NCBI GenBank assembly: GCA_026418675.1
Contig: JAOAAX010000007.1
Location: 1 to 64,000 of the forward strand
Direction of reading: 5' to 3'
Length of the DNA: 64,000 bases
Source: Chthoniobacterales bacterium
GTDB lineage: Bacteria > Verrucomicrobiota > Verrucomicrobiia > Chthoniobacterales > DYNR01
Shown here: in pieces, positions 36,447 to 47,313 of the stretch
Layout of the letters: each line of letters begins with the position of its first letter
Position numbering within the stretch: position 1 is the stretch's first letter
Position numbers and translations under genes: made by a program
Notes under the pieces: model-generated
Database searches by the model: none
What the model saw: the letters and a program-made list of their open reading frames with translations, nothing else
What the model was told of the DNA's origin: nothing

Positions 36447-36953
36447 TTAGTGGTGATGGGTATGGGGTGTGGCAGCGATCGAAGCGCTGTGGTCGAAATC
36501 ATCGTGTCTGTGATGGTGGGAGTGCGAGTGCGGCGCAGCCGAAAGTGGTTGGAAAATTGCCCGAACAACCTGGTAGGGCCGAGCTTCCCGCTCCAAAAGC
36601 TGACGCACTGCCGGATCGTCAACGATTCGCAATTTCTCCTCGCCTACTATTTCAATCGGAAAATGCAGGTTGCCAATTTTCCAGCCGAGGAGAGCCGCGT
36701 CAGCAGGATGCGCGGGCAGCTCTACTTCTAACACCTCCTCCGGCAAAAGCGAGAGGCGATAAACCTTCTCCCCTTCCTCATACACGAAATCCCCATTGCG
36801 GAGCGGCTTCTGCAGGTCGAAACCAAAGTCGGTTCCGTCGTCGGCAGTTGCCCGCCAGCGGCATTTCCCGAGCGTTAGACGATCCACACGAATCAAGATT
36901 TCCTTCCGCCCCGCGGTGCTTTGTTTCTCGAGCGCATGATGAATCACGTGCAT
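36447..36953 (-). CDS. ureE: Urease accessory nickel chaperone UreE
   Basis: 168 residues from ATG 36953, which gives the family-typical opening MHVIHHALE; a TTG at 36998 would add 15 residues. The N-terminal peptide-binding and C-terminal metal-binding domains are present (DGTDFGFDLQKPLRNGDFVY; WKIGNLHFPIEIVGEEKLRI). The C-terminus is a His-rich tail (HSHSHHHRHDDFDH... ending THHH) that would bind several Ni2+ ions for storage and hand-over to UreG. Confidence 0.93.
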   Translation of the reverse strand: MHVIHHALEKQSTAGRKEILIRVDRLTLGKCRWRATADDGTDFGFDLQKPLRNGDFVYEEGEKVYRLSLLPEEVLEVELPAHPADAALLGWKIGNLHFPIEIVGEEKLRIVDDPAVRQLLEREARPYQVVRAIFQPLSAAPHSHSHHHRHDDFDHSASIAATPHTHHH

Positions 36954-37079
36954 GGCAAAATGATCTTGCTTTCCTTCCCAGGTTGCCCTTTCCAGCAAGC
37001 AAAGAGTGGACCAACTTTTACCTAAAAAACGCTGAACAAGCTAGAAACAAACGGGTCCGAGCCGGAATAGGAACTCCGC

Positions 37080-38810
<1,731 letters not shown>

Positions 38811-38855
38811 AGCTTTAAAGAAAGTAGCTGGTAGATGGAATGATTGGGAGTTGGT

Positions 38856-39164
38856 TTAGAGGGGGCCGTTGATTTTGTTGTTGAGGCCGAAGACGCGGCG
38901 TTGGCCGGCCAGCGCTACGAGGGGGACTTCGCGGGTATCGCCGGGTTCGAAGCGGACGGCGGTGCCGGCCGGGATGTCGAGGCGGAAGCCGCGCGCGGCT
39001 TCGCGGTCGAAGTGGAGGGCTTCGTTGGTTTCGTAAAAGTGGAAATGGCTGCCGACCTGGATGGGGCGGTCGCCCGTGTTGGAGACAATGAGAGTTTTTT
39101 TCTCAAGGCCAGCGTTGAGCTCAATGTCGGGAGCATCAGCTGGCAGGATTTCGCCAGGGATCAT
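38856..39164 (-). CDS. ureB: Urease beta subunit
   Basis: 102 residues; a small beta-barrel structural subunit. The family opening [10 protein letters not shown], then [19 protein letters not shown] and [15 protein letters not shown] are diagnostic. It lies 45 bp before ureC and 97 bp after ureA. Confidence 0.96.
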   Translation of the reverse strand: MIPGEILPADAPDIELNAGLEKKTLIVSNTGDRPIQVGSHFHFYETNEALHFDREAARGFRLDIPAGTAVRFEPGDTREVPLVALAGQRRVFGLNNKINGPL

Positions 39165-39261
39165 GGATCGGGGTAGGGTGGTTTGTTCGCGTTGGTTGCA
39201 GGAGCCTGTTTCGTTTCGAGCTCAACTAAGAAAGGGAATTAGCCTGGGTTGGGGATTGGGG

Positions 39262-39564
39262 TTAGCGGATGGGGTTGTGGACCGTGACGAGTTTTGTGCC
39301 GTCGGGGAAGGTGGCTTCGACTTGGACTTCGTGGATCATTTCGGGCACACCTTCCATGACATCCTCGCGAGTAAGGATAGTCGTGCCGTAGCTCATGAGC
39401 TCGGCCACACTGCGCCCCTCGCGTGCGCCTTCGAGGATTTCGTGGGTAATGAGGGCGACCGCTTCAGGATGGTTGAGCTTCAGGCCACGGGCGCGGCGGC
39501 GGCGGGCAAGGTCGGCAGCTACGGCGATGAGGAGTTTTTCGGTCTCGCGGGGTGTGAGGTGCAT
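39262..39564 (-). CDS. ureA: Urease gamma subunit
   Basis: 100 residues from ATG 39564, giving [13 protein letters not shown] as in the family; TTG 39570 is not needed. [21 protein letters not shown] and the C-terminal [20 protein letters not shown] are signatures. It is the first gene of ureABC-E-F-G, with a sigma-54-like promoter about 95 bp upstream. Confidence 0.96.
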   Translation of the reverse strand: MHLTPRETEKLLIAVAADLARRRRARGLKLNHPEAVALITHEILEGAREGRSVAELMSYGTTILTREDVMEGVPEMIHEVQVEATFPDGTKLVTVHNPIR

Positions 39565-39663
39565 GAGCAATACAGAGGTGTTGGAAAGAGGGGGGGCCTC
39601 CGTTGGTTCTGGGAGTAGCGGATACGGGGCAAGTGGAAGGATGCCAAGGGCACGCTGGTTGAA

Positions 39664-39680
39664 AGCACTTTTTGTGCCAA
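39664..39680 (-). promoter_or_regulatory. Sigma-54-like promoter upstream of ureA
   Basis: On the minus strand, TTGGCACAAAAAGTGCT has the -24 GG and -12 GC at the required 10-bp separation and a full TTGGCAC box. It deviates from consensus mainly by G in place of the first T of TTGC. It lies just before the stop of the upstream TPR gene and about 95 bp from ureA. An NtrC-type activator is encoded in this window. Confidence 0.5.
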
Positions 39681-39687
39681 GTCCGGA

Positions 39688-41112
39688 TTAGCCCTTGGGG
39701 GGCGCACTGGGAGTTTGGCTGTAAGCTTGTTCGACACGCGGGGCAACATCGCGATAGCCGTAATCAACTTCGTAGATTTGCTTCATGCAATCGAGGTATT
39801 TGTCTCTCTGGTCCATTTTTTCGTAAATGAGGCCGAGCGTGTAGAGGGTTTCCTTTTTGACGGAATCCATAGCGACGAGCTCGTTTGCGGCATCGCTGAG
39901 GGTTTTGGCAGCAAGGTCGAGCATGTTGCGTTGCTCGTAGCATTTGCCCAGTAGGAGCAAGGAACGGATGCGCAGGTTGGGGTTTTGCCGGGCCTTTTGG
40001 AGTTCCGGGATGGCTTCCTGTGGCTTGCCAAGTTCGAGGAGGATTTCGCCAAGCTCGAAGCGGAATTGGAGGTCGGTGGGGTTTTGCTCAACGCGTTTGC
40101 GAGCGGCCTCGATGCGAAGCTCGTTGCGTTGCTGGCGTAAATCCTCGAGCTGCTTTTTGGCGTTTTCGAGTTCCTCGGCGGGCGGGCTGGAGGCAAGGTA
40201 GTTCTCCCATTGTTTGATGGCTTCGTCAAACTGGCGGATTCGCAAGTCGGATGCTTTGCGCTCGAGTGCAAAGTCGGTGCCACCTCCGAGTTGGAAGGCA
40301 TATTGTAGCCACTGGATGGCCGAGGAAAGGTCGCCCTTCTGCTCGTAAAGCTCTCCAATGCGTCGGGCTGTATCTACGCTTTGGGGCTGTTCTTCCATCT
40401 GCTTGTGAAGCTCAGCCAGTAGTTGGTCAATCGCATCTTCGGTTCGAACTACGCGGCTTTTCTGTTCGAGAGCCACGGCTTGCTCTTTGTCCTTGATAAG
40501 CTCGCGGTAGGTGGTTTTCTCTTCTTCCCAACCACCTTTTTTGAGGGTGACCCTTGCAGCTGCATCTTTCGAGCCTTTGACCGCTGCTAAATCATTCGGC
40601 GCAATTTCAAGGATTTTGTTGTAGGTTTCGACGGCTTTCTCCGCTTCATCAATGGCCATGAAGTGCTGAGCTAGCTCGTGGAGGGACTTGGTGTCTTTAG
40701 GATTCCCCTCGACGATGGTTTCCAAGGCAAATGTTGCCGTTTCGTTCATGCCTAGCGCCATTGCCGCCTCGTAGAGATAGCGATTGGCCTGCACGTTGTA
40801 AGGCTCGCTCTCCAAAACTTTCTCAAGGGCTTCCATTGCTTCACGGGGCTCCTTTTTGACTTGTGGGGCGATTTTGAGTAGCGCCAAAGAAGAGGTTGAA
40901 ATTCCTCCGAAGAGGCTTTTCTTGCCAGCGTTTAAGGCAACTTCAGCTTTGCGCAGCAGCTGACGCCCAGGAAGGAATTCCGGCTCAGCTTTGACGAGCG
41001 GCTGGAGAAGTTGGATCACATAAGCGTAATTTTTGAGCTGCATGGCGCTGAGCGCCTTCAGCCAGCTCGCTTTCCAATTGGCAGGAAGGTCTTTTTCGGT
41101 CTTGATCGGCAT
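39688..41112 (-). CDS. Tetratricopeptide repeat protein
   Basis: 474 residues, soluble, no signal peptide. TPR units run through most of the length (YNVQANRYLYEAAMALGM, KSLHELAQHFMAIDEAEKAVETYNKILEIAP, and DTARRIGELYEQKGDLSSAIQWLQYAF, among others). A coiled-coil-like charged stretch lies near 310-350. TPR proteins are protein-interaction scaffolds; no enzyme domain is present. It lies 124 bp upstream of ureA on the same strand. Confidence 0.8.
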   Translation of the reverse strand: MPIKTEKDLPANWKASWLKALSAMQLKNYAYVIQLLQPLVKAEPEFLPGRQLLRKAEVALNAGKKSLFGGISTSSLALLKIAPQVKKEPREAMEALEKVLESEPYNVQANRYLYEAAMALGMNETATFALETIVEGNPKDTKSLHELAQHFMAIDEAEKAVETYNKILEIAPNDLAAVKGSKDAAARVTLKKGGWEEEKTTYRELIKDKEQAVALEQKSRVVRTEDAIDQLLAELHKQMEEQPQSVDTARRIGELYEQKGDLSSAIQWLQYAFQLGGGTDFALERKASDLRIRQFDEAIKQWENYLASSPPAEELENAKKQLEDLRQQRNELRIEAARKRVEQNPTDLQFRFELGEILLELGKPQEAIPELQKARQNPNLRIRSLLLLGKCYEQRNMLDLAAKTLSDAANELVAMDSVKKETLYTLGLIYEKMDQRDKYLDCMKQIYEVDYGYRDVAPRVEQAYSQTPSAPPKG

Positions 41113-41173
41113 GGCAGGTGAGGAAATTTAAAAGCGGATGGCTGTTCTTGCAGCCTGTTGGCAGTTGAATTTC

Positions 41174-41189
41174 GCGGATTTTGTGCCAT
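41174..41189 (-). promoter_or_regulatory. Weak sigma-54-like element before the TPR gene
   Basis: ATGGCACAAAATCCGC on the minus strand keeps TGGCAC and a GC 10 bp after the GG, but lacks the TT before GC. It lies about 62 bp from the TPR start. It is much weaker than the ureA site. Confidence 0.2.
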
Positions 41190-41393
41190 GCTGCCAAAGA
41201 ATGGCTTAGGGTTCAAGGTTCCAAACCACCCCGGCTGAACCCTGCCCCGCACCCTCGGCGGCTTCCAGGTTTCGATGCACGAACAAACAAAAAAAACGAG
41301 CCAGGAATAGCAAGCCGCACTTCGCGCTACACTGCCAGAGATAAGTTTGCCGCGAGAATCCGTAAATTGGACTTTTATGGCATTTTTTGTCTC

Positions 41394-41843
41394 TTATCCG
41401 GCATATCCGCCGGCAAGGTAGCGCTTGAGGTCTTCAATTTCGTTGCTCTGGACCTGAATAATGAAATTCACGAGGTCCCCGATGGAGACTATCCCGATGA
41501 GCAGATCATCCTCGAGAACGGGCAAATGGCGGATGTGGTTGGCGGTCATGATCTCAAGGCATTCCTTTACCGTTGTCTTCGGGGCGACAGTTAAGGGCTT
41601 GGGGGTCATAATTTCAGAAACAGGTGTTTCCTTGGAAACACGCCCGCGGAGTATTACTTTGCGCGTGTAATCGCGCTCGGAGATCATTCCGACCAAACGC
41701 TGGCCCTCCAAAACTGCAAGCGCGCCAATATTTTTTTCGGCCATCAATTGGATGGCTTCAAAAACGGTTTGGTTGGGCGAAACAGAGTAAATTTTGTGGC
41801 CTTTCCGATCCAGAATGAGGCTGACGGGAAAATCGTTCGTCAT
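41394..41843 (-). CDS. Protein with two CBS domains
   Basis: 149 residues from ATG 41843; an upstream TTG at 41942 would add a poor hydrophobic stretch that overlaps an inverted repeat. Two tandem CBS motifs make up the whole protein: VFEAIQLMAEKNIGALAVLEGQRLVGMISERD, then TVKECLEIMTANHIRHLPVLEDDLLIGIVSIGDLV. Such stand-alone pairs bind adenosine nucleotides and regulate partners. The target is unknown. Confidence 0.85.
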   Translation of the reverse strand: MTNDFPVSLILDRKGHKIYSVSPNQTVFEAIQLMAEKNIGALAVLEGQRLVGMISERDYTRKVILRGRVSKETPVSEIMTPKPLTVAPKTTVKECLEIMTANHIRHLPVLEDDLLIGIVSIGDLVNFIIQVQSNEIEDLKRYLAGGYAG

Positions 41844-41904
41844 GCCAAAATCGTTGCTTATCCTCGCTCCACCTTCAATCCAGAACTTTGCAAACTCGAC
41901 AACG

Positions 41905-41953
41905 ATAACCAAAATTTGGAGGAAACTAAACGAAATCTCCAAATTTTGGTTAT
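41905..41953. repeat. Perfect 17-bp inverted repeat between selO and the CBS gene
   Basis: ATAACCAAAATTTGGAG (41905-41921) and its exact reverse complement CTCCAAATTTTGGTTAT (41937-41953) are separated by 15 bases. No T-run follows on either strand, so it is a poor intrinsic terminator. It could be a dimeric-protein operator for the CBS gene, an RNA hairpin, or the remnant of a small mobile repeat. Confidence 0.75.
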
Positions 41954-42041
41954 TACTTCCGCTGGAACTTGCCGCAAATGAGGTGCAGTTGTGCGGGCGT
42001 GTTTGCGCACAAACTGCAACCCGCAGCTGTAGAAAATCGAA

Positions 42042-43592
42042 CTATGTTCCGCAAAAGGTGACACAAGGGGGGGAGCCAGGTGGAGGCGGCTCGCGAAATT
42101 CAGGATAATTAGCTCTTTTTTCAAAAGGATCGCGCAAGGCCTCAAGCATTTGCAAGAAGGGTGAGAGATTGCCATTTTCGGCGGCATCGAGGACGGAGTT
42201 GATTTTGTGATTACGGGGAATGATGGCGGGGTTTACGGAGCGCAGGGAAGCGAGGATTTGCTCGTAGGGGGAGGGCTCCAATTCGAGGCGTTTGCGCCAA
42301 CGTTGATACCACCGCGTAAGCATGGGCTGGGCATCAGTGGAAGTTGCTTGCGGTTCGGAGCCTTCCGCCAGGGCTCGAAAAGCGAGAGTGAAGTCAGCTT
42401 TTGTTTCTTGCAGGGCAGTGAAGAAATCCTGGATCAGTTCAAGATCACCGTTTTGTGGAGTTTGGAGTCCGAGTTTGTTTCGTATCCCATCGAGCCAGGC
42501 TTGGTGGAAGACTTCTGGAAAGGTTTCAAGTGCTTCCTGTGCGAGCTGGATGGCGGTTCTCTTATCCGAGTTGATCAGCGGTAGGATAGCTTCGGCAAAT
42601 CGGGCCAGGTTCCATTGGGCAATTGCTGGCTGGCGGGAGTAAGCATAGCGTCCATAGTGATCAATGGAGCTGAAGACCGCATCAGGGTGATAGGTGTCGA
42701 GGAAAGCGCATGGGCCAAGGTCAATAGTTTCGCCACTGATGGCCATGTTGTCGGTGTTCATGACACCGTGGACGAAGCCGATGTTCATCCACTGCGCGAT
42801 AAGCCGTGCCTGCCGGTGTATGGCCTCCTGCAAGAGGGAGAGGGCAGGATTTTTTTGAGCGACGAGGTGAGGGTAGTGACGCCAGAGGGTGTAAGAAGTC
42901 AGAGCGCGAAGAGATTCGGGATTTTTCTGCAAAGCGGCGTATTGAAAAGTTCCGACACGGATATGGCTTGAAGCGACACGAGTGAGGACTGCTCCTGGGA
43001 GGGGGCGGTCGCGGTAAATGGTTTCGCCTGTCGCAACGACGGCTAATGCCCGGGAAGTAGGAGTGCCGACAGCATGGAGGAATTCACCGACGAGGAATTC
43101 GCGCAGCATTGGGCCAATGGCGGCTTTGCCATCGCCACGGCGTGCAAAGGGAGTTGGACCAGAGCCTTTAAAGTGAAGGTCACGGCGAGTCCCGTCTGGA
43201 GAGATTTGCTCGCCGAGGAGGAGGGCGCGTCCGTCGCCCAGCAAAGTGAAGTGAGCGTATTGGTGGCCGGCATAAGCCATCGCAAGCGGCTTCGACCCAA
43301 CCGGCAACCGATTGCCGGAGAAAACTTCGGCACCACCGTGGCTTTGAAGCAGGGAGGGATCGAGCCCAAGTTCCACGCAGAGTGGAAGATTCAGCGCCAG
43401 CAAACGAGGTGAGGGGACAGGATCGGGGCGTTGGAAAACGTAAAACTCGGGAGGTAAAAGGCTGTAAGTGCATTCCAACTTCCAGCCGGCAGCTAATTCC
43501 GCAGCAGCGTTGGAAGTTTCTTCCTTGGGAGCAGTAGTCGCCTGTTGTTGCACCTGCAAAAAAATACGCTTGCAGAAAGTGCGTATGAACAA
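42042..43592 (-). CDS. selO: Protein adenylyltransferase SelO (YdiU/UPF0061)
   Basis: Up to 516 residues. SelO is a pseudokinase-fold enzyme that transfers AMP to Ser/Thr/Tyr side chains, linked to redox stress. Family features are PLAMAYAGHQYAHFTLLGDGRA, the ATP-binding KGSGPTPFARRGDGKA, GPMLREFLVGE and the NTDNMAISGETIDLGPCAFLD active site (D and N metal ligands). No ATG exists near the N-terminus; starts at TTG 43592, TTG at codon 12 or GTG 43553 are possible. The protein proper begins near CTYSLLPPEFY. No C-terminal selenocysteine motif is visible; the last codons end FCGT. Confidence 0.9.
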   Translation of the reverse strand: MFIRTFCKRIFLQVQQQATTAPKEETSNAAAELAAGWKLECTYSLLPPEFYVFQRPDPVPSPRLLALNLPLCVELGLDPSLLQSHGGAEVFSGNRLPVGSKPLAMAYAGHQYAHFTLLGDGRALLLGEQISPDGTRRDLHFKGSGPTPFARRGDGKAAIGPMLREFLVGEFLHAVGTPTSRALAVVATGETIYRDRPLPGAVLTRVASSHIRVGTFQYAALQKNPESLRALTSYTLWRHYPHLVAQKNPALSLLQEAIHRQARLIAQWMNIGFVHGVMNTDNMAISGETIDLGPCAFLDTYHPDAVFSSIDHYGRYAYSRQPAIAQWNLARFAEAILPLINSDKRTAIQLAQEALETFPEVFHQAWLDGIRNKLGLQTPQNGDLELIQDFFTALQETKADFTLAFRALAEGSEPQATSTDAQPMLTRWYQRWRKRLELEPSPYEQILASLRSVNPAIIPRNHKINSVLDAAENGNLSPFLQMLEALRDPFEKRANYPEFREPPPPGSPPCVTFCGT

Positions 43593-43599
43593 AAAAAGA

Positions 43600-43613
43600 T
43601 TATCTATAGATAA
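43600..43613. repeat. 14-bp palindrome between leuS and selO
   Basis: TTATCTATAGATAA is a perfect palindrome just upstream of selO. It is A/T-rich, so it may be chance, or a promoter/operator element of selO. Confidence 0.35.
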
Positions 43614-43646
43614 ATTTATCTACAAAAACAGAATAAGGAAATTTTT

Positions 43647-46229
43647 TCAGGTATTTGCTCCCTCGGGAGATTTGTTCTGCGGAAGAACGACGTTCAGCAA
43701 CTTGCCAGGGACATAAACGAGTTTAGTTGGCTGGCGGCCCTGGAGGAGTTTTGAAGCCAATTCGCTAGCGAAGAAAATGCCCTCGACGTCTTCTTTTGAT
43801 GCGGATTTAGAAACTGTAAGATGGCCGCGGAGCTTTCCGTTGAGCTGGACGGCGATTTCGACCTCATCTACGGCGAGGTAAGCCTCGTTGTATTCGGGCC
43901 AAGGTTGATTACAGACAAGGCCATCGAAATTTTTGAATTTTTGGCTAAGTCTGGCGTTAATTTCCTCGGCCATGTGGGGGGCGAAAGGGGAGAGGAGGCG
44001 TAGGAAGAGACGGAACATTTCGACGGGCCGGGGGTCAGCGTTTGTGAATTCGTTCACGCAAACCATCATTTGTGCGATTGCGGTGTTGAAACTGAAATTT
44101 TGGATGTCTTCGGTAACTTTTTTGATGGTTGCATGGAGGACACGTCGTTGATTGGGAGTAAATTCGACTTCGGCCAATGAGGGTGAGATTTCCCAGTTGC
44201 CTTCCTGGTTTTCGGTGAAAGCTAAACGCCAGACGCGGCCAAGGAAACGGTAAACGCCTTCGACTCCTTTGGCGCTCCAGGGTTTCATTTGTTCCAAAGG
44301 GCCGAGGAACATTTCGTAAAGGCGGAGGGAATCTGCGCCGTAATCGCGGATAACTTCCTCGGGGTTCACGACGTTCCCACGGCTTTTGGCCATTTTCTGG
44401 CCGTCTGGGCCGAGGATGATGCCTTGGTTAACGAGGCGCTGGAAGGGCTCGGGGGTGGAGACGTAGCCAAGGTCGTAAAGGACTTTATGCCAAAAGCGAG
44501 CATAGAGGAGGTGGAGGACAGCGTGTTCGGTTCCGCCGACGTAGAGGTCCACACCGCCTGGTTTCCCGCCACCGAGCCAGTAGCGTTCGGCTTCTTGGCC
44601 AACGAAGCGGGAGTCGTTGTGTGGATCGCAGAAACGCAAATAATACCAGCAGGAGCCAGCCCATTGCGGCATGGTATTGGTTTCGCGGGAGGCACGCTCA
44701 CTGTAGCGCACCCATTCCTTGGCTTTGGCGAGGGGCGGTTCGGGTGTGCCAGTGGGGCGAAAATCGTCGAGCTCAGGTGGGAGGACAGGTAGTTCGCTTT
44801 CAGGCAATGGACGATGGGATCCGTTTTCCCAGATGATGGGAAAGGGCTCGCCCCAGTAGCGCTGACGGGAGAAAAGCCAATCGCGGAGTTTGTATTGGAC
44901 AGCGGCACGGCCGAGGCCCTTTTCTTCGAGCCAGCGGGTGATGGTGCGTTTAGCTTCGGCAGTGGAGAGGCCGTCGAGAAAAGAAGAATTGGTGTTGATT
45001 CCGTCGCCGGTGTAGCAGCCGGTTGAGGGAGATCCATCGGGCTGCAGGACGACAATTTGGATGGGTAGGTTATGTTTTTTGGCGAACTCGTAGTCACGCT
45101 CGTCATGAGCGGGAACGGCCATGATGGCGCCTGTGCCGTATCCGTAAAGCACGTAGTCGGCGGTCCAGACAGGGATAGGTTGGCCGTTGACAGGATTAAT
45201 GGCGTAGGTGCCGGTGAAGACGCCTGTTTTTTCGCGATTGAGATCGGTGCGGTCGAGGTCGGACTTTGCCGCGACGGCTGCTTTGTAAGCGCGGATAGCT
45301 GGGAGCTGCTCTGGGGTTGCAATGGCTTCGGTGAGGGGGTGTTCTGGGGCGAGGACGACGTAAGTTGCGCCAAAGAGGGTATCGGGACGTGTTGTAAAAA
45401 CTTCAAAAGTGCCTTTGCCATGTTGAAGCTCGAATCGGACGTAAGCGCCTTCGCTGCGGCCGATCCAGTTGCGCTGGAGGAGCTTTATAGATTCTGGCCA
45501 ATCTAACCCTTCAAGCTCGTTGAGGAGGCGTTCGGCATAAGCAGTGATGCGGAGCATCCATTGTCGCATGGGTCGGCGCTCGACGGGATGGCCGCCGACT
45601 TCGCTCCGGCCGTCTATGACTTCTTCGTTGGCAAGCACAGTGCCGAGTGCCGGACACCAATTGACTGGGACTTCGGCAACGTAGGCCAAGCGGACGGAAT
45701 TTGGGTCGGGACCTTGATAGGTGGAGATAGGCTCGGCTTTGTTGGTTGCTGGGTTGAACCAGGAATTGTAGAGCTGGAGGAAGATCCACTGGGTCCAGCG
45801 GTAGTAGGAGGGGTCGGCAGTGGAGATTTCGCGCTGCCAGTCGTAGCTGAAGCCGAGCGCCTGGAGCTGTGAGCGGAAGCGAGCGATGTTCTGCGAAGTG
45901 GTGATGGCCGGGTGCTGGCCAGTTTTGATGGCGTATTGCTCGGCGGGGAGTCCGAAAGCATCCCACCCCATCGGGTGGAGGACATTGTAGCCGCGCATTC
46001 GGAGGAAGCGAGCAACGATGTCTGTGGCTGTGTAACCTTCGACATGGCCGACGTGGAGTCCCTGTCCGCTGGGATAGGGGAACATGTCGAGCACATAGCA
46101 CTTGGGACGAGTCGGGTCGAAACCAGGTTCGCCAGGGTTGGGAACGGAGAAAGTTTTTTGCTCGACCCAAAGTTTCTGCCAACGGGGTTCGTAATCCGAG
46201 AATGGGAATTGCTTTCGTTGCGTGAACAT
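43647..46229 (-). CDS. leuS: Leucyl-tRNA synthetase
   Basis: 860 residues, bacterial-type LeuRS. The HIGH motif region is [16 protein letters not shown] near residue 52. The CP1 editing domain includes [16 protein letters not shown] and the TTRPDT signature, with [13 protein letters not shown] for proofreading. The KMSKS loop reads [15 protein letters not shown]. Anticodon-binding and C-terminal domains follow. The KMAKS variant is tolerated in many class I synthetases. Confidence 0.96.
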   Translation of the reverse strand: MFTQRKQFPFSDYEPRWQKLWVEQKTFSVPNPGEPGFDPTRPKCYVLDMFPYPSGQGLHVGHVEGYTATDIVARFLRMRGYNVLHPMGWDAFGLPAEQYAIKTGQHPAITTSQNIARFRSQLQALGFSYDWQREISTADPSYYRWTQWIFLQLYNSWFNPATNKAEPISTYQGPDPNSVRLAYVAEVPVNWCPALGTVLANEEVIDGRSEVGGHPVERRPMRQWMLRITAYAERLLNELEGLDWPESIKLLQRNWIGRSEGAYVRFELQHGKGTFEVFTTRPDTLFGATYVVLAPEHPLTEAIATPEQLPAIRAYKAAVAAKSDLDRTDLNREKTGVFTGTYAINPVNGQPIPVWTADYVLYGYGTGAIMAVPAHDERDYEFAKKHNLPIQIVVLQPDGSPSTGCYTGDGINTNSSFLDGLSTAEAKRTITRWLEEKGLGRAAVQYKLRDWLFSRQRYWGEPFPIIWENGSHRPLPESELPVLPPELDDFRPTGTPEPPLAKAKEWVRYSERASRETNTMPQWAGSCWYYLRFCDPHNDSRFVGQEAERYWLGGGKPGGVDLYVGGTEHAVLHLLYARFWHKVLYDLGYVSTPEPFQRLVNQGIILGPDGQKMAKSRGNVVNPEEVIRDYGADSLRLYEMFLGPLEQMKPWSAKGVEGVYRFLGRVWRLAFTENQEGNWEISPSLAEVEFTPNQRRVLHATIKKVTEDIQNFSFNTAIAQMMVCVNEFTNADPRPVEMFRLFLRLLSPFAPHMAEEINARLSQKFKNFDGLVCNQPWPEYNEAYLAVDEVEIAVQLNGKLRGHLTVSKSASKEDVEGIFFASELASKLLQGRQPTKLVYVPGKLLNVVLPQNKSPEGANT

Positions 46230-46377
46230 GACGGAGATGGGAACTTTGTGGAGAAATTGGGCGGGAATTTAGAGAAAGCGCAACAGAAATTTTGCAGTAA
46301 AGTGAATGGAGATGGCGGGGAGTGGGAAGCAGAGCAGGGCGGAGAGAAGGTTAGGTCGAAGGGAGAGGAGGCAAAAG

Positions 46378-47262
46378 TCAGGCGCGAGGGTGAGCTTTTT
46401 CGTAAACTTGGCGGATGCGTTCTGTGGATACGTGGGTGTAAATTTGGGTAGTGGAGAGGCTAGCATGGCCTAAGAGGGTTTGGACACCGCGGAGGTCGGC
46501 GCCGGAGTCGAGCATGTGGGTTGCAAAAGTGTGGCGGAGTTTGTGCGGACTGAGATTGGAAGGTAAATTTTGGAGAGCAGCATATTTTTTTAGCATGACC
46601 CAAACGGAGCGGCGAGAGAGGCGTTTGCGCTGTTTGTTGATGAAAAGAGGGCCTGAATTGATGTTTGCTGCCTGACGGTATTTTTGGATAGCGAGGTTAG
46701 CTTCTGGGCCGATCGGGCAAATGCGCTGCTTACGGCCTTTGCCAAGGACGCGGACGGTCTCTGTGACGGGATCCACGTCCGTAACATCCAAGCCGACTAG
46801 CTCTGCGAGACGGATGCCTGAAGCATAGAGAAGCTCGATGATTGCGGCGTCGCGCAGAGGCATCCAGGAGGGAGCCTGCTTAGTTTTGGGTTGTGCTACG
46901 GGCGCCGAGAGAAGGGTTTCCATCTGGCTAAGGGTGAGGAATGATGGCAACTTCTTCGGAATTTTGGGAAGCTGGATGGTGGCAATTGGGCTGGACTTCA
47001 CAAGCCCGTGCCGAGTGGCATAGCGGTAAAGGGAGCGATAGGCAGCAAATTTGGAGCGAATGGTAGTTTTTTCTTGACCTTGTTTGGTGAGGTGGAAAAG
47101 GAAAGCGCGGAAGTCGTCCTCGGTTGCTGATTGGAAGGTGAGGTTAGGACGGAAAGAGAGGAATTCCTCGAGGGCGGAGCGATAGTTTCGCAAGGTGTAG
47201 GGCGAAGCGTTTCTGTCGCCCTCGAGGTAACGGAGGAATTGCCGGCAGAGAGAATCGTTCAC
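46378..47262 (-). CDS. xerC: Tyrosine recombinase XerC/XerD
   Basis: 294 residues from GTG 47262. The N-terminal SAM-like core-binding domain covers 1-about 95 and the catalytic domain follows. The catalytic set is visible: Arg in YASGIRLAELVGL, Lys in GKGRKQR, HxxR in HKLRHTFATHML, His in LLGHASLSTTQ and nucleophile Tyr in IYTHV. It resolves chromosome dimers at dif. XerC and XerD are hard to separate by eye. The flanks show no integron, phage or attachment site, so it is a housekeeping recombinase. Confidence 0.88.
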   Translation of the reverse strand: MNDSLCRQFLRYLEGDRNASPYTLRNYRSALEEFLSFRPNLTFQSATEDDFRAFLFHLTKQGQEKTTIRSKFAAYRSLYRYATRHGLVKSSPIATIQLPKIPKKLPSFLTLSQMETLLSAPVAQPKTKQAPSWMPLRDAAIIELLYASGIRLAELVGLDVTDVDPVTETVRVLGKGRKQRICPIGPEANLAIQKYRQAANINSGPLFINKQRKRLSRRSVWVMLKKYAALQNLPSNLSPHKLRHTFATHMLDSGADLRGVQTLLGHASLSTTQIYTHVSTERIRQVYEKAHPRA

Positions 47263-47313
47263 GCCGTTGAAGCGGATGGAGGGAGGAGGAGCTGCGCGTA
47301 GGGGTGCGCAGGT

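Noticed and set aside
44366..45421. A 351-codon frame in another frame of leuS
   Set aside because: It is inside leuS on the same strand; the leuS motifs leave no doubt, and its Ser/Pro/Thr richness follows the skew.
46421..46429. TGTGGATAC, a near DnaA box
   Set aside because: It lies inside xerC with one mismatch and no cluster.
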